Assembly (NCBI GenBank): GCA_003586115.2
Contig: QVOM02000115.1
Location: 8,228,799-8,292,798 of the forward strand
Reading direction: 5' to 3'
Source: Salvator merianae
Taxonomy: Eukaryota; Chordata; Lepidosauria; Squamata; Teiidae
DNA: 64,000 nucleotides
This document shows positions 44,985-56,548 of this stretch, piece after piece. Within the stretch, counting starts at the first letter, position 1. Each line of letters begins with the position of its first letter. The translations under genes were made by a program, and so were the position numbers. The notes beneath the pieces are model-generated. The model worked only from the letters and a program-made list of their open reading frames with translations. It was not told the DNA's origin and searched no databases.

Positions 44985-46042
44985 TTGGCTAATCATGATC
45001 TGTCCTACAGGTGTATAAGAGAGAGAATGAGAATGCTACCATGAGCCTCTTACACAATATTGTGTCTATTTTGCATTTTGTCTATGTGACTTACTTTGGA
45101 CACTCCAAAATACTATAAAATTCTAAATGTTACCACCAAAAAATTAGACATGTTTGGGGTTGCAAACTGAAGTAACATGTCAGCTATATATAAAACCTCC
45201 AAACTGTAGGCATTTGTTTTAGGAGTGCTTAATGCTGACTTTTTTGTCCATGAGGAGAGAAGGCCCAGACCCAAACAATAACCCTGCAAGCTCTCAGGTG
45301 AGGTTTGTAGATTATCTGCTTGAGAATTTCTGGTCTCCAGTGATGGCTAAAATAGGAAGCACCCATTATTTCCAGGTTCCTCCTTCATACAAAGTAGCTA
45401 TATTTGTAGTTATAACTGCTTATCCCAGAATTTCAGTTGAAACTTTTCACTCTCCCCAGATTTCTTTGAAACCTGTCTATAATGGGTTTGCATTTAGGTA
45501 AACGGCATCTCCTCCAGCTCTTGGTGAACCACATATGGAGTGGTTTAAAAGTACAAAGCAAACTTTGTGGCTCTCTTGATGTCACCTAGGTCATTTTAGA
45601 TATGTGAGCATGTAGCTTATATATCACCAAAGATAAGACACACAGCTCTAATGTTTGAGATCACGCTGCCATTGCACTTTAAGAAAGGAGTAAACATTAT
45701 TCCTTGTTTGAATTCTAGCATGAGGGGGAAACACTGATACTTCATAGGCAGGAAGATAACAAAGATCAGCTTTCCTAACCCCTTCCAAGGCTTAGGCCTG
45801 ATAAACTGATTGATGAAAACCATATGGTGAGGACACAGGAAGCAAAAGGAAAGCATTATTGCTCTAAGACTTGCAGTTCTACTCAGTGAGGGTTGCATTG
45901 TGAATTACCAAAATGACTCCTTGCCTGTGGAATTATCTATAAACCGACTGGGACATCAAGCAGGAATAAATGGATTAATTGTTTGGATTCATAGGTAAGT
46001 TGAAGTTAGGCTTGGGAAATGCATAGAATGATACCACACTAT
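44985..46042. other. No gene seen
   Basis: AT-rich, non-coding. Short open frames at 45232-45501 and 45617-45898 have no domain signature. Confidence 0.5.
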
Positions 46043-46490
46043 GGGCGCTGTCCCACATCATAAATTTAATCTGTATAGGAGGAGAATGAGGATTGAGTAC
46101 ATGTTCCGGTTGTTCCCACATTTGCATTTTAACATGGACTCAATTGGGACTTGCTCGTTCTCACACCTCGTTTTTCCTGTGCTTGGAATGGGGAAACCGT
46201 ACCTTTCTGTATCCACCCCTCACCAAATTCCCCGCCCTGTGCAGTCAGTGATTGGCTGCAGTCCCAATGTTCAAATCTTGACTTCACAGGGGTCGAAAGT
46301 CAAACTCCATGCTCCATATTTCCCTGCTGTTGCATCAGAACATGGATTTCCTTGGCGGCATTATGGGTCATTTGCCATTTGCTCTTCGTTCCCCTCCAAC
46401 CCGTATGAACAACTTCAGTTCCACATCTAACACACAATAAAGGGCAGATCTCAATTTCTGCTCCATTGTAATTGCACTTTGTGCAATTTC

Positions 46491-46635
46491 TTTTTCTTTC
46501 TTTCTTTTGAATTATATAAAACATGCATTATTCCCAACTGGATTCCCACATCACATTCCAACTACATTCACACATCAATCTTTATTCATTATATGCTGAC
46601 TTCCTCTTCAAAATTTTCTTTTAGAATTCATGCAA
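46491..46635 (-). mobile_element. Small L1-type insertion with 12-bp target duplication
   Basis: Flanked by perfect direct repeats TTGTGCAATTTC (46479-46490 and 46636-46647). It begins on the plus strand with a T-rich run, so its A-rich 3' end points left and the insert is on the minus strand. At 145 bp it is severely 5'-truncated. A clean duplication plus a poly(A)-like end indicates target-primed reverse transcription. Assigning it to L1 rests on the similar, longer neighbour at 47001. Confidence 0.7.
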
Positions 46636-47000
46636 TTGTGCAATTTCAAAGTAGCATAAAAGCGGGGAGAGGTCAGGTGAAAAGGGAAGAATGTGTGTGT
46701 GGGGGTCCATTATCATGATAGTGAAGTTAGTGGTCAGCAAATAGACTCTGCCTTACCTCTCCCTGATTCATCTACAACCCCATTTGTCCCAGTATGTAGT
46801 TGTGTGATGCGGTGGGCAAAATTGCTAGTGATGTGGGTTATCTGTTGGGGTGAAAGGACTGCACCCCCAAACAGGGACAGCTGAGGTGTACAGCAACCAG
46901 CATGCACCCCCCCCCCAGCATCCTTGAAGAAAGCTGCACTGTGCTGTTTGCCCTAAAGCCACTGAAGCACAGTGCTGGTTTTATGTAAAAGTCTTCTTTT

Positions 47001-47481
47001 TATTTTTTAAATTTAATTTTAGTTTGAAATACATAAAACATACATCTTATTCTCAAATGGGTGTGTTCATATAGATAACCTTTGTTAATTACATTTTGGC
47101 TTCCCCCCTTCTTCAAAAGTTTCTTCTAGATTTCTTGTTTCTTGCCCTTCCTGGTTTCCTTTTTTCTTCTGACCTGTCTTTCATCTTTATTCCTCAAATC
47201 CAGTGATAACAAGCTTATTCTCTAATTCTTATAGAAAGTCAATAAAGGGTTTCCAGTTTTTAACAAACTTAGCCACAGTCTTCTTTCTCAAGAAGTTAGT
47301 CAATTTGTCCAGCTCAGTCAGATCCAATCATCTGCCACAAGTGTTTGATCTCCTTTCCATTTTTTGCATAGACAATTCTAGCTGCAGTCACCACATTTTT
47401 CATTAAAACATTAACAGAATCAAATTTGCCCTTTATTATAACTAGTAAATAAAATTCTGGTTTGAAAGGAATGATCTTAAG
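47001..47481 (-). mobile_element. 5'-truncated L1 insertion
   Basis: Flanked by AGTCTTCTTTT (46990-47000) and AGTCATCTTTT (47482-47492), which match at 10 of 11 positions. The minus strand keeps ORF2 C-terminal residues (AARIVYAK ... KFVKNWKPFIDFL, about 47390-47230) like those of L1 ORF2, with stops, then a 3'UTR ending in an A-rich run at 47001. Confidence 0.65.
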
Positions 47482-48143
47482 AGTCATCTTTTAATGAAAG
47501 GAAACGTTGTTTTCCTTGTGCATTGCCAAGGGAAAATGGAGGAAACACATTGTCCTTCTTCTTACAGGGATGGGAGAGAAAGGAAAATGGAGTTACATTG
47601 TCCTTCTTGCAGGGATGGGAGAGAAAAGAGGAAGTATGCATTGTGAGAGTGCACTGTGGTGCCCAGCCAACTATAGAACAGGGTGTTGCCCAAGGTAATT
47701 GAACAATAGCTTCTATTGTATCTTCTCTTTTGTTAAACATTTCATACAATTAAAAAAATCAGTTTGAAGTTTCAAAAGAGGACAACACGGAGGAAACCAG
47801 GGAATATATGCCACATGCTATTCTCTCTTCCCACCCCAGTATCCTCCTGAGTACAATGCCTACAACAAAGTCTGTCATTGGACAGGAGGAAATGGGGAGC
47901 CTTTACTCTGCATGCCCCCAAAGTATGGTCCCCTCCCAAATAATCTACTTGCACGTTCTCACATTGCAAAGTAAAATGGGCTAACGTTCTGAAATGGGCT
48001 GAGAACACCCATAATCCAAATGCAAAGTAGTCCTGATTTTGGCAATTTAGTCCTGAAAAACTACAGGAAGGCAAAATCATGTCAGGCCAGTGGGAACTGA
48101 AGACAGACTGTAAACTGATTAAATGCTGTGTCAGAACATGCCC

Positions 48144-48291
48144 TAATAAGTAATATGATTCCTATCTCTGAATTCTAGGAGTATAGGGAAAGAAAATATG
48201 GATCTTTGGGCAAAGATATGAGCCTCTGTCAACAGAGTTGTGCAGCTATGACTCTCCAGATTTTGCTAGACAATAATTCTTGTCTTCCCTC
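48144..48291. other. No gene seen
   Basis: Short non-coding gap between copy D and the next SINE. Confidence 0.5.
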
Positions 48292-48480
48292 ACATAGGAG
48301 CATCTGAATCTGCTTTACACTGGATCAGACCTAGTTGAACTACCTAGCTTGGTACTGTCTACACAGACTGGTGATGGATCTCCAGGGCAACTCCATCTGT
48401 GGATGTCTGCATTTGAATCTCTCTCCTTCTGCACTAAACAGATGGTCTACCGTTGAAATAAGCTCTACCCACCCCTGTGC
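48292..48480 (-). mobile_element. tRNA-derived SINE, second family, antisense
   Basis: On the plus strand: 'tctgctttacactggatcag', 'tactgtctacacagactggt', 'gatggatctccagggcaac', 'ctgcactaaacagatggtct', 'accgttgaaa', then 'agctctaccc'. This is the reverse of a common squamate SINE with a tRNA-like head ('gggtagagct' on the minus strand). The B box has decayed (gattcaaat). Confidence 0.6.
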
Positions 48481-49125
48481 TGGTTGGGATTCAGTTAAGC
48501 CCTCACTTTTGCACTGACAAAAGGGACCAGCCCAAAATATTTTTCTCTGTCCAAAGTGAAAGACCAGCCCTGTTCTGGAAAAGTGTTACAAGTTTCAAAT
48601 GCAGGGTTGTGTTCCTGGATTGGAAGAAACTTTTGGTGATCAGTATCTTAGTTAATGAGTTACATGCATGCCCTCTCCTTTTCGGGTAAAGAGGTCAGGT
48701 TGGTTTGCTTACATTCCAAGCTGCCTTTCAGCTTTGACACAATCAACCACTTGGCCCTGGATCTGTGTGCATGCAGTGCAGTAGTTTTGCTGCCCTTAAA
48801 GGAATGATGCAAAACGTAAATAAGCAATTTCTGATTGTTTTGAGTAGTGATCCTTTTCATCATTATTATACACTCAAAGTCACATTATTTACCTTCTTCT
48901 GGAGGTGAACTCACAGTGTCACTCTAAAATGAAGGGCTTGATCACTTCAATAGTATAGATATATTCCCATATATATATTTCTGTTACCAATTTTTGGCAA
49001 ATATAAACATAACGTAAGTCATTTTAGAGTGCTTTAACTATTTACAAATAGATCTTTTTGTTGTCTTTCTTGTCAATTGTTTATTGGGCAAAACATGACA
49101 CTCAAGCTTACTTATTTCATGTAGT
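48481..49125. other. No gene seen
   Basis: Non-coding, AT-rich. Confidence 0.5.
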
Positions 49126-49155
49126 ATCCATCCATCCATCCATCCATCCATCCAT
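49126..49155 (+). repeat. (ATCC)n microsatellite
   Basis: Seven to eight ATCC units just 5' of an L2-like fragment. Confidence 0.9.
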
Positions 49156-49700
49156 ATATGTCCAGAAACCACAGCTGGTCCAAAATAGGAGTGCAAGATA
49201 CAACTGAGATTAACCATTGTCAGGACCCCATGCTAGTCAGTGCCAACTGCATCGGCTTTCAGTCTGTTTCTAGTACTAAATGTGACCTTTAAAGCAGTCA
49301 GTGGCTTAGGATCAGGTTGCCTGAAGCAGGACATTCCCCCATATATACTCATCTGTAACCTCCTGTGATCACCTCCAGGGGTTCTGCTCCAAGCATTCTA
49401 TCAGCTGAAGTGAAGCTGGCAGCTACAAGGGAAAGAACTTCTGGGGGAGTCCCCCCCCCCCATTTATGAAAAAGCCTCCCTCAAGAGGCTTTCTGGTGCC
49501 ATTGCCACAATTTTTTTAGAAATCAGAGGAAGATCTTTTTATTCACTCAGGGTGATCATGGTTTTAATATGTCCTTTAACAGTTCTTTTTTTAATGTTTA
49601 AATTCTATTTCAAATTGCTGTATGCAGCTGTATTTTGAATTGTACCATGTTTCTGCAAGCTGCTCTGAAAACTCTGGTTGTAGAGCGCCTATGTAAATCT
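49156..49700 (+). mobile_element. L2/Vingi-like LINE 3' part, decayed
   Basis: The first part (about 49160-49300) keeps traces of the ORF2 C-terminal pattern 'LVQNRSAR ... GFQSV' typical of L2-type LINEs (leu-gln-asn-ala-ala-arg, then leu-pro-val). A non-coding 3' region follows ('ttttaatgtttaaattcta', 'tgcaagctgctctgaaaac'). Stops are frequent. Confidence 0.55.
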
Positions 49701-50339
49701 AGTTAGCCATGTGAATTACCTAGTGTTACTCAGGAAATCCAGCATCCAATGATTAGCATATTAGAAAATGGCTTTGCGGGGAAAAAAATCACACAAACTT
49801 TGTAAAATGTACATTAGATCAGATTTTTATTGCAAGCCATGGAATATACATTTTTTAAGAGTTGAGATGGATGCCTGCAGGCTTTTCCCAACCTCAGCTG
49901 CCAGAAAACACCACATAAAGTTGCTCAGGTGGAAAGCAAGGGATCTCTAGGTTAATAACAGCTACCTTAACTGACTGCCCATGACCTTTACCGAGGGCAC
50001 CTGGAGACACAGGCTAAAACCTGTGATCCCCCAGGCCTATACTGGGTATGTCAGATGCAATTGCAGCATTCCCAGTAGAGTCTTGGGTTAGTCAATGGAT
50101 AACCTCGTACTTCAATATTATGTGAAATTCAGCTACGATGCCTGGTTTCCCATAATTGTTCCTCCTACCTGGATGTCTGCTAGGAGCTTCCAAAATAAAG
50201 TTGAATTATATAACTGAAAGCACATGAAGAACAACAAAGGAAGTGGGGTAGGCATTTGTCTGCCTTCCCAGTTATACAATCTGACTACATTTCAGCAGCT
50301 CCTGACAGACGTTAAGGAGAACTAAGTCCAGCTCCAGAT
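49701..50339. repeat. Probable family X related sequence, otherwise no gene
   Basis: 'gtcagatgcaattgcagcat' (50048-50067) and 'cctcctacctggatgtctgc' (50161-50180) resemble the family X ends at 51236 and 40030. No gene seen. Confidence 0.35.
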
Positions 50340-50560
50340 GCCACTGGCCGAATATCAGGCTAACAGGCAATGTTCCAGAGAAAAGCCTCTCCAGAATAAT
50401 CATCTGTTGAACAGACAGCAACGGGGCTGGTGTTACCTAGTGTGATATAGTGACGTGAACATCTGGGAATTTCAATGGCGTGGAACACCCAGAAGTGTGT
50501 GATCACTATCATTGGGTGTTCTCTGCCATCTTTTTGGCCCCCAGACATGTGCAGTGACCA
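50340..50560. repeat. Dispersed repeat family Z, copy 1
   Basis: 'gtgatatagtgacgtgaaca', 'gaagtgtgtgatcactatc' and 'ctctgccatctttttggccc' followed by 'cagacatgtgcagtgacca' correspond, reversed, to 56630-56770 ('gccatcttgtacatggtcac', 'cctagatgtgtgcttcacta', 'tattgcac'). Non-coding. Confidence 0.4.
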
Positions 50561-50569
50561 TGAGGAATT

Positions 50570-50860
50570 TAAAAAAATATTTTAATTTGAATACAAAATC
50601 AAAACAAATTAAAATAATACATAAAAAAATCCACCTCCCTTGGTGAACCCACCCCCCTGACTTAATCTAATACATATGGAAGGTTACTAATACCTGATTT
50701 CTTTCCTGGTCACTCCTCGCTTCCTTTACCAAATATTCTACTATCCCCTTCCATTTTCCTCTCAAATCTCCATCTACTGTTTGTCCTTCTAACCTTAAAC
50801 TTGTTACTTAATATTTGAAACCTCATTGAATCTAGTAAATAATACCTCAGTTTCTTCAGT
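50570..50860 (-). repeat. L1-type 3' end fragment
   Basis: Starts on the plus strand with T/A-rich sequence ('aaaatattttaatttgaata') and a C/T-rich middle, and ends near 'aatctagtaaataatacctc'. This resembles the 3' region of the L1 piece at 47001-47481, where 'aactagtaaataaaattctgg' occurs. No coding residues are kept. Confidence 0.4.
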
Positions 50861-50879
50861 GTCCATTTTGTACTCTCTT

Positions 50880-51310
50880 CTCAGTGCAGAGGCCCCCATG
50901 CCACCAGCCCTTGGGGGGGGGGGAGCCAGCGGTGGCGGGGGGGAGGATGCAGTGGCAGTCGTCTACCTCGACCCCGGGATGCAGCGAGGTACCATCATGA
51001 AAATGGTGACTTTGTTCACAAGGTAAGTGGGAGCACTATTTCAGGAAAACCCATGACGAGACTTGAGTTTTCCCGAAATAGGTTATAGTGTGACTTAGCA
51101 TGGATGTAGCGGGGCAATGGTGGGTTGCCACAGGTATGTGTGGTAATCCCACCATAGCACAGATGTAATTGTGCTATATATCCCCTGTCTGGACAGGGAT
51201 TAACCCTGTGATTGTTTTTCACATTTGCTGGGGGCTGGCAAGAGGCAATTGCAGGATCTTCTTTAGACCCCACAATGCTTCTTGCCATCTGGAGGCAGCC
51301 TGACAGATTT
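50880..51310. repeat. G-rich tract plus family X segment
   Basis: A run of 13 G and a further 7-G run lie at 50909-50944. A plus-strand AAGGTAAGT follows at about 51020 and resembles a splice donor, but without a supporting frame. From 51225 the family X phrase 'ggcaagaggcaattgcagga' appears with its inverted partner 'cttcttgccatctggaggc'. Non-coding. Confidence 0.45.
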
Positions 51311-53647
51311 TGCAAAGGCAAGACATAGCCGAATCTGCACATATTTGAATTCAAAGGACATGTCACAGTTGACCTGCTTGGCACCATAAACATGGTGAAT
51401 GTTTATACAACATTATACAGCATTAATTGCTGATCAGCAGTACGATAACACATCTTTCAGGAAGGAGGTTTCATGTTGGCCCTCAGTTTCAGCAGATGAA
51501 CTACATCCTGTCTTTTAAGAGCTTTCGAATTCCCAGAACTCCTTCTCAGACTAGGGAGTGAAGGAAGAAAAGTTGTGATGAGAGCAGGAGGAGACGGCAA
51601 GTGTGAATTGGATTAGACTCCACTAAGCAAGCCAAGTCTCAAATTGCACCTAAAGCTGCTGGGCCAAAGAGCCAAATAGGTGATGCTTGAATTTCTGAAG
51701 TTATTAAAAACTAGCGGTTGCCACCCAGATCTGCCCTTAACCTTAAGGAAAACATGCAGTTTTCTTATTAAGTAGAGGACAGGCAGAATGAGAGATGTGG
51801 TAGATTTGTGCTGGCAAAGCTAGAGATTAGGTCTACGTGATAAAATGATAAGAAGCTAAGCTGGGTAATAAGTGAGTGAAACTGGGAAAAGCGTTGCCTT
51901 CAAATCACAGTTTCCACTTTCTCGTCTATTGTGTTCAAGAAGAATGTGTCAGACAAAAGCTCACCCCTATATATGGAGTTGCCATGTGAACTCCAGGCCA
52001 GGGTTTCTGTAATAGGGTGATTCTGCACTAGCCAGTACACCAGACCAGCAAGTGTACAGGTCTGTGCAGAATTAGGCCCACAGTTATGTAGAAAACTCAC
52101 ATTAGGTGCTGCCTAACAGAATATATGACGTTTGATTTTATAAGGGAAAGGCGAATGGTGTATCATGGGCAGAAAGTGAATAGGATGTGGAGGAAAAATT
52201 GGCTAAAGTTGAGACAATATACAGAGACGAAAGATGGGAGCAAGGAAGTGACTGAGACAATCCATACCATCTCCCAAACAGAAGATAAGGGTTTCTGGGA
52301 ATTAAGGGAGTTCGTTTCAGAGGGATAGAGGAAGAAGTAGGGGTGGAGGCACTTTCTAGAGTTCAGGGGAGAGGGTGAGCTATGGTGAAACTATTTTTTT
52401 TTTAAATACTTGTATTTGAAGTGTAATGGCTTTTATTCGTTTTGTTTTCTGTAAAATAATTAAAAAATATATTAATTAAAAAATGGTGCTGCCTGCATTA
52501 CACGTTAAATGTGCTGAGACTTTTTTTCAATACAATGGCTAATGATATAGGAACTGAGATTCCACTTGGCAAGGGAAGATGTATAGAACCAAATAGCTTT
52601 ACATCTCCAGGGTAGTTGCTCAAATATCTTGATTTCTTCCTGCTGTTTGGAAAAACCAGTAACAACCTGAACTTGGTCCAAGAAAAAAGGATACCAGCAG
52701 TGTACAGCATGAAAATCAACATGGCCTGAGGTAGAATTTTATCAGGTAGAATCTCCTAGCTGTGAGCTCAGTGCAAGCAGTGTGTTATGGTGAGCTATAT
52801 TTGGAAGCCTTTTCCCACTGCCCTATGAGCCACACTTTCCTTTCTTAGGAGCCCTGAAAAATCCATCTGCTTTTTTTCTTAGGTTGTATTCAGACATAAC
52901 AAAAGGGGCCCCTCAGAGGCCCCTCATTAGAGACAGCGTGTGGTCGTCATGTTCCCAAGTCTTCTCTAATCCACTTTTTCTAGCATAGAACGTTCATAAG
53001 AAAAGGGAGGGGCAGATTGGTGTGTGAACAATCCCACCCCGAAGCTGTCTCTGAGCCACCTCAGAGATGCTTTTTGTGTGCGTGTCTGATCACAGACTTA
53101 AACTTCTGTGGATTCTGTCACATATATTTCTTTCCAGTCTGACTGCTAGCACTGAGTGTAAATCATCCAAGTTTCTGCAGTTTAGATGTCAATGGTTTCA
53201 AGGTCAATGTTCACTGCTTGTTGAGGGGGAGGGGCATAATCATTGGATATTAAATCTTTGGTTGGATTATGCCTATGCTAGGGTTACCCAATGGGAGAGA
53301 AGTCTTAAAAACCTGTACAGAGAAGGGAATATAAGCAGGTGTTGCTGCAATGCTTATATTTCACTTTTTTCTATCCCTAAAAGATAATGGCATCTTTCTC
53401 TTTCCTTCTGCTGTGGTTCTGTGGTTATGCAAATACACTTCAGTGGCTGATGAACATGCTGAAGTGAAATATATTTGATTGCTGCCAGTTCTAAGGAATT
53501 TTCTTCTTTACCACATTTAAGTTATAGGAACTCTGTTTTCTTTTTCATATGGTAATTCTACCTATGCCAAATCTGCCTCCAGCAGCCATGTGATTCCCAA
53601 AGTTTGTTCCAGTAGAGCCACCCACCAAAGAATTTTAATACCCAGGA
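51311..53647. other. No gene seen
   Basis: AT-rich. A stretch at 52130-52480 ends in an A/T-rich tract and might be another LINE tail. No recognisable gene. Confidence 0.45.
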
Positions 53648-53796
53648 CAGGGGGTGGGTATAGCTCAATGGCAGAGCTTCTGCTGTGCTTACAGAATGCC
53701 CAGGTACAATCACTCTCAAATCTCTAAAAGGAGGCAATGGTAAACCACCCTCACAGTTTTACCAGGAAAACTGCCATGTAAACACAGTGACTCAAG
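53648..53796 (+). mobile_element. tRNA-derived SINE (family S1), sense, interrupted by copy E
   Basis: The head 'gggtgggtatagctcaatgg' plus 'cagagc' gives the A-box region. The B box is weak (GGTACAATC). The body 'aggcaatggtaaaccaccct' and 'ccaggaaaactgccatg' matches the family. Copy E is inserted in its tail at 53797, and tail-like sequence ('gatgtcttgagtccatttc') follows copy E. Confidence 0.65.
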
Positions 53797-54976
53797 GGCC
53801 GCGTTCCAACATCGTAAATTTAATCCGTATCGGAAGAGTACAAGGACTGAATTCGTCTTCTGGTCGTTCCCACAGTTACAGTTTAACACAGACTCAATTC
53901 ATACCTGCTCGTTCCCACACTGATATTTCCCATGCTTGGCATGGAGAAACAGTACCTTTTCTGCCTCCACCCCTTGCCAAATCAGTCAGTGATTGGCTGC
54001 AGTCCCAACGTTCAAATCTTGACATCACCGGGGCGGGAAAGTCAAGCTCCGCTCTCCGTATGTCCCCGCTGCTGCCTCAGAACATGGATTCACTTGGCAG
54101 TGTTACTAGTCATTCGCCATTTGCTCCTTCTCCCCCCTACAGCCTCTATCTACACAAGCAGAACTTTAAAACTATGTTCCGCAAGCTTTTTAAAGGGCTT
54201 TTTAAAGGGCTGATGGCGATTTCTGCTCCCTTGCAAGTGCACTTTCGCACAATTTAAAAGTAGCGCAAAAGCAGGGAGAGGTCCGTAACGAAGGGAAAAA
54301 GTGGGGGGGAACGTGGGGGGGGGCTCTACTATCTTGACAGTGCAGTTCATTGCCAGCAAATGGACTCTGCCTCATCTTCCCCCGAGACATCCACAGCAGC
54401 ATGTGTCCCCGCTTTGTAGCTGTGTGCTGCCGACGGCAAAACTCATCTTGAGTGGGTTCTTTGTTGGGGCAAGAGGACTGCAACCCCAAACAGGCACAGT
54501 TCCTTTTTTGCTTTAAAGAGCAGACGGAAGTGGAGGAAGCCTTTAATTTCTTCCTGACAGTGTCGAATGGGGGATAAAGAAAGAGAAAGAACGCAGCTTA
54601 GCGAAGTAAAAAGGAGGACGGTTTTCTTTTCCCCTGACAGCGACGGAAAGGGGGATAATGGAGGCAGAGGAAACTACTGCGCTTCCTGCCCACCCACAAA
54701 GTCTGTCATTGGATGGCACAAAATGGGGATCCCTCCCACTGCACGCCCACAAAAAAGTACAGTCCCTCCCAAATGGTCTCTTTCCCCGTTCCCACATCGC
54801 AAAGTAAAGCACGCTAACGATCTGGAACAGCTTGAGACTTCATTAAATTCGAATACAAAGTAGTCCGGATTTCGCCGATATAGTCCAGAAAAACTACGGA
54901 ACGGCAAGATCATGTCGGGACAGCGGGAACTGAAGACGGACTGTAAACTGATTAAATGCCGTGTCGGAACGCGGCC
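53797..54976 (+). mobile_element. GGGC-tipped DNA element, copy E (best termini)
   Basis: The left tip GGCCGCGTTCCAACATCG and the reversed right tip GGCCGCGTTCCGACACGG match at 14 of the first 15 positions. AAG flanks both sides (53794-53796 and 54977-54979), a three-base target duplication. At 1180 bp it lacks the middle segment present in A, B and D. It retains more CpG (for example gcgg, cgcaa, gacgga) than the other copies and therefore looks youngest. Non-coding. Confidence 0.8.
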
Positions 54977-54979
54977 AAG

Positions 54980-56132
54980 ATGTCTTGAGTCCATTTCTAC
55001 CTTTTGATAAGAAGTGGGATGTTAACACTGGAATCCCCAGGCTACTAAACCACAGCATATATTTTAGTTTATCTGGAGACTGATTGTGTTTAGTTCAGTT
55101 GTTAATTTACCTTTGCTGTAATTATCTGGCTAGGGTAAAAAGGGTTTATCCACTTATAACTATTAGGAAGATATGAGTAGAAATGGGAAGCAACAGAGGA
55201 TTGCACAGGCTGAGTTGTTATGAGAACAAGTATCCTGGCAACCTAAATTTTATGTATGGAGGAATCAAAATAATCTGGCAAAGTTTTGGGCCCACATGTC
55301 TTGTTTTATGTAGGAGTTGTGTAGGTTCTAACTTTGGTAATAAAGGGAGAGATATTTGTCCTGGATTCTGTTTTTCTCCAAACAGATTTTTGCTAGGAAG
55401 TCTTTTCAAGCATTCAAAGAGTTGATCGACACTTTATTAAAATGCAGAGGCACTAAGGCAGAACATATAATCTGTTGAAATGCTTGGATCCAGACAGCTA
55501 AAAGAAAAAAAACCCACTGTTATTTGAGGTGGAGTTTTCCAGATCCCTTTCAAAGGACCTAAGGAATTTGTAAGCTTATGTTTACAAAACCTCTCCTCAA
55601 GCCTCCCCTTACTGCTTTAAAATTGGTTAGATTTCCACAGATGGCTACGATTTCCCTGTTGAAGGAGCTGAAGTAAAGTTTAAGAAACTATACAGTATTT
55701 CAAAATACTACCGTAAAGAAAAGCAAATGGCTTGGCATTGCTGTGGTTTCCTCCTCCCTTGATAGCCACTGGAAAGGATAGCAGAGCTCAATGTAACTTT
55801 TGTTTTTGGCACTCAGGTGATCAAACATTCTGCTACAAAATAATGCAGATTGTTGTCGTAGGTCTTATTCTGTGCAGAATTGCCTCAGTGTTTCCCTGTA
55901 CAAATAAAAAGAAAATTCTAGGCAATGATTCTTAGCACTCAAAAAAATCCCTCATCATTGCACAGACAACTAAGTGAAAATACTGATCCTATAATAGCAC
56001 CCACCTCCTATTTTAAAAGCAAAACTTAGCTGTGCTCTGCTGTTGCCATGCAGTTTTTACAGCAACAGAAAAAAATCTTTATAGCATATTTTTTGCCCCC
56101 CAGTTTAATTAGTAAACTATTGTCGACTTCAC
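54980..56132. other. No gene seen
   Basis: AT-rich, non-coding. Short open frames only. Confidence 0.5.
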
Positions 56133-56470
56133 CTGAATTGTTTTTGGCTTGAATGGACCTTTTTAACTTCAACTTCAGATAAAGGAATAGTAATGTCCAG
56201 CTGGTCTCCTGATTTTTTTTCCTGAAGTTTCTTATGGAAGCAGTATGCCATGTCATTCTTCCAGGGAGATGCGGGAGGTTTCTGAATGCAGAGCAGGTAT
56301 TCTACCACTCTATGGACACTTTCAATTTCCTGATAAGTGCGCTTGGACATTGCAAGGAAGGGTGTCACAACCATGCGTAACACGCATCCTCCCAGCCTGA
56401 GGAACTCTGGTGTTTCATCGCCATACTCGTTTCTTACTGGCCTCAAAAGTAGCAGGTCCCATGAATAAAG
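56133..56470 (-). other. Unrecognised open segment with splice-like borders
   Basis: On the minus strand the sequence is open for about 112 codons (LYSWDLLLLRPVRNEYG ... SSQKQFR). It is preceded by CACGGCAG, a possible acceptor although the pyrimidine tract is weak, and followed by TTCAG/GTGAAG, a good donor-like match. If it is an exon, it is 338 bp and ends in phase 2. The composition is protein-like (mixed charged and hydrophobic residues, few repeats). I do not recognise a family. It could be an exon of an unknown gene, a pseudogene, part of a transposon protein, or chance. Confidence 0.25.
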
Positions 56471-56548
56471 CTGCCGTGTGCAAGGGTGTTTGTGTGTGGC
56501 ATCTTGCTAAGGCCATGATCCCCCCTTTCTATGGTGATGCTGTATTAG

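Larger units (their letters stand above)
46043..48143 (+). mobile_element. GGGC-tipped DNA element, copy D, with two L1 insertions
   Basis: The left tip GGGCGCTGTCCCACATC lies at 46043 and the right tip, reversed, is GGGCATGTTCTGACACAGC, ending at 48143. Minus the two L1 insertions and their duplications, it is about 1.45 kb, like copy A. The flanking triplets (TAT, TAA) differ at one base. The body includes the 'gcagtcagtgattggctgca' and 'ttgacttcacaggggtcg' phrases shared with copy E. Non-coding. Confidence 0.75.

Noticed and set aside
50880..51025. A coding exon ending at AAGGTAAGT
   Set aside because: The donor-like sequence lacks a supporting frame or acceptor, and the G-rich repeats and neighbouring family X sequence explain the region better.
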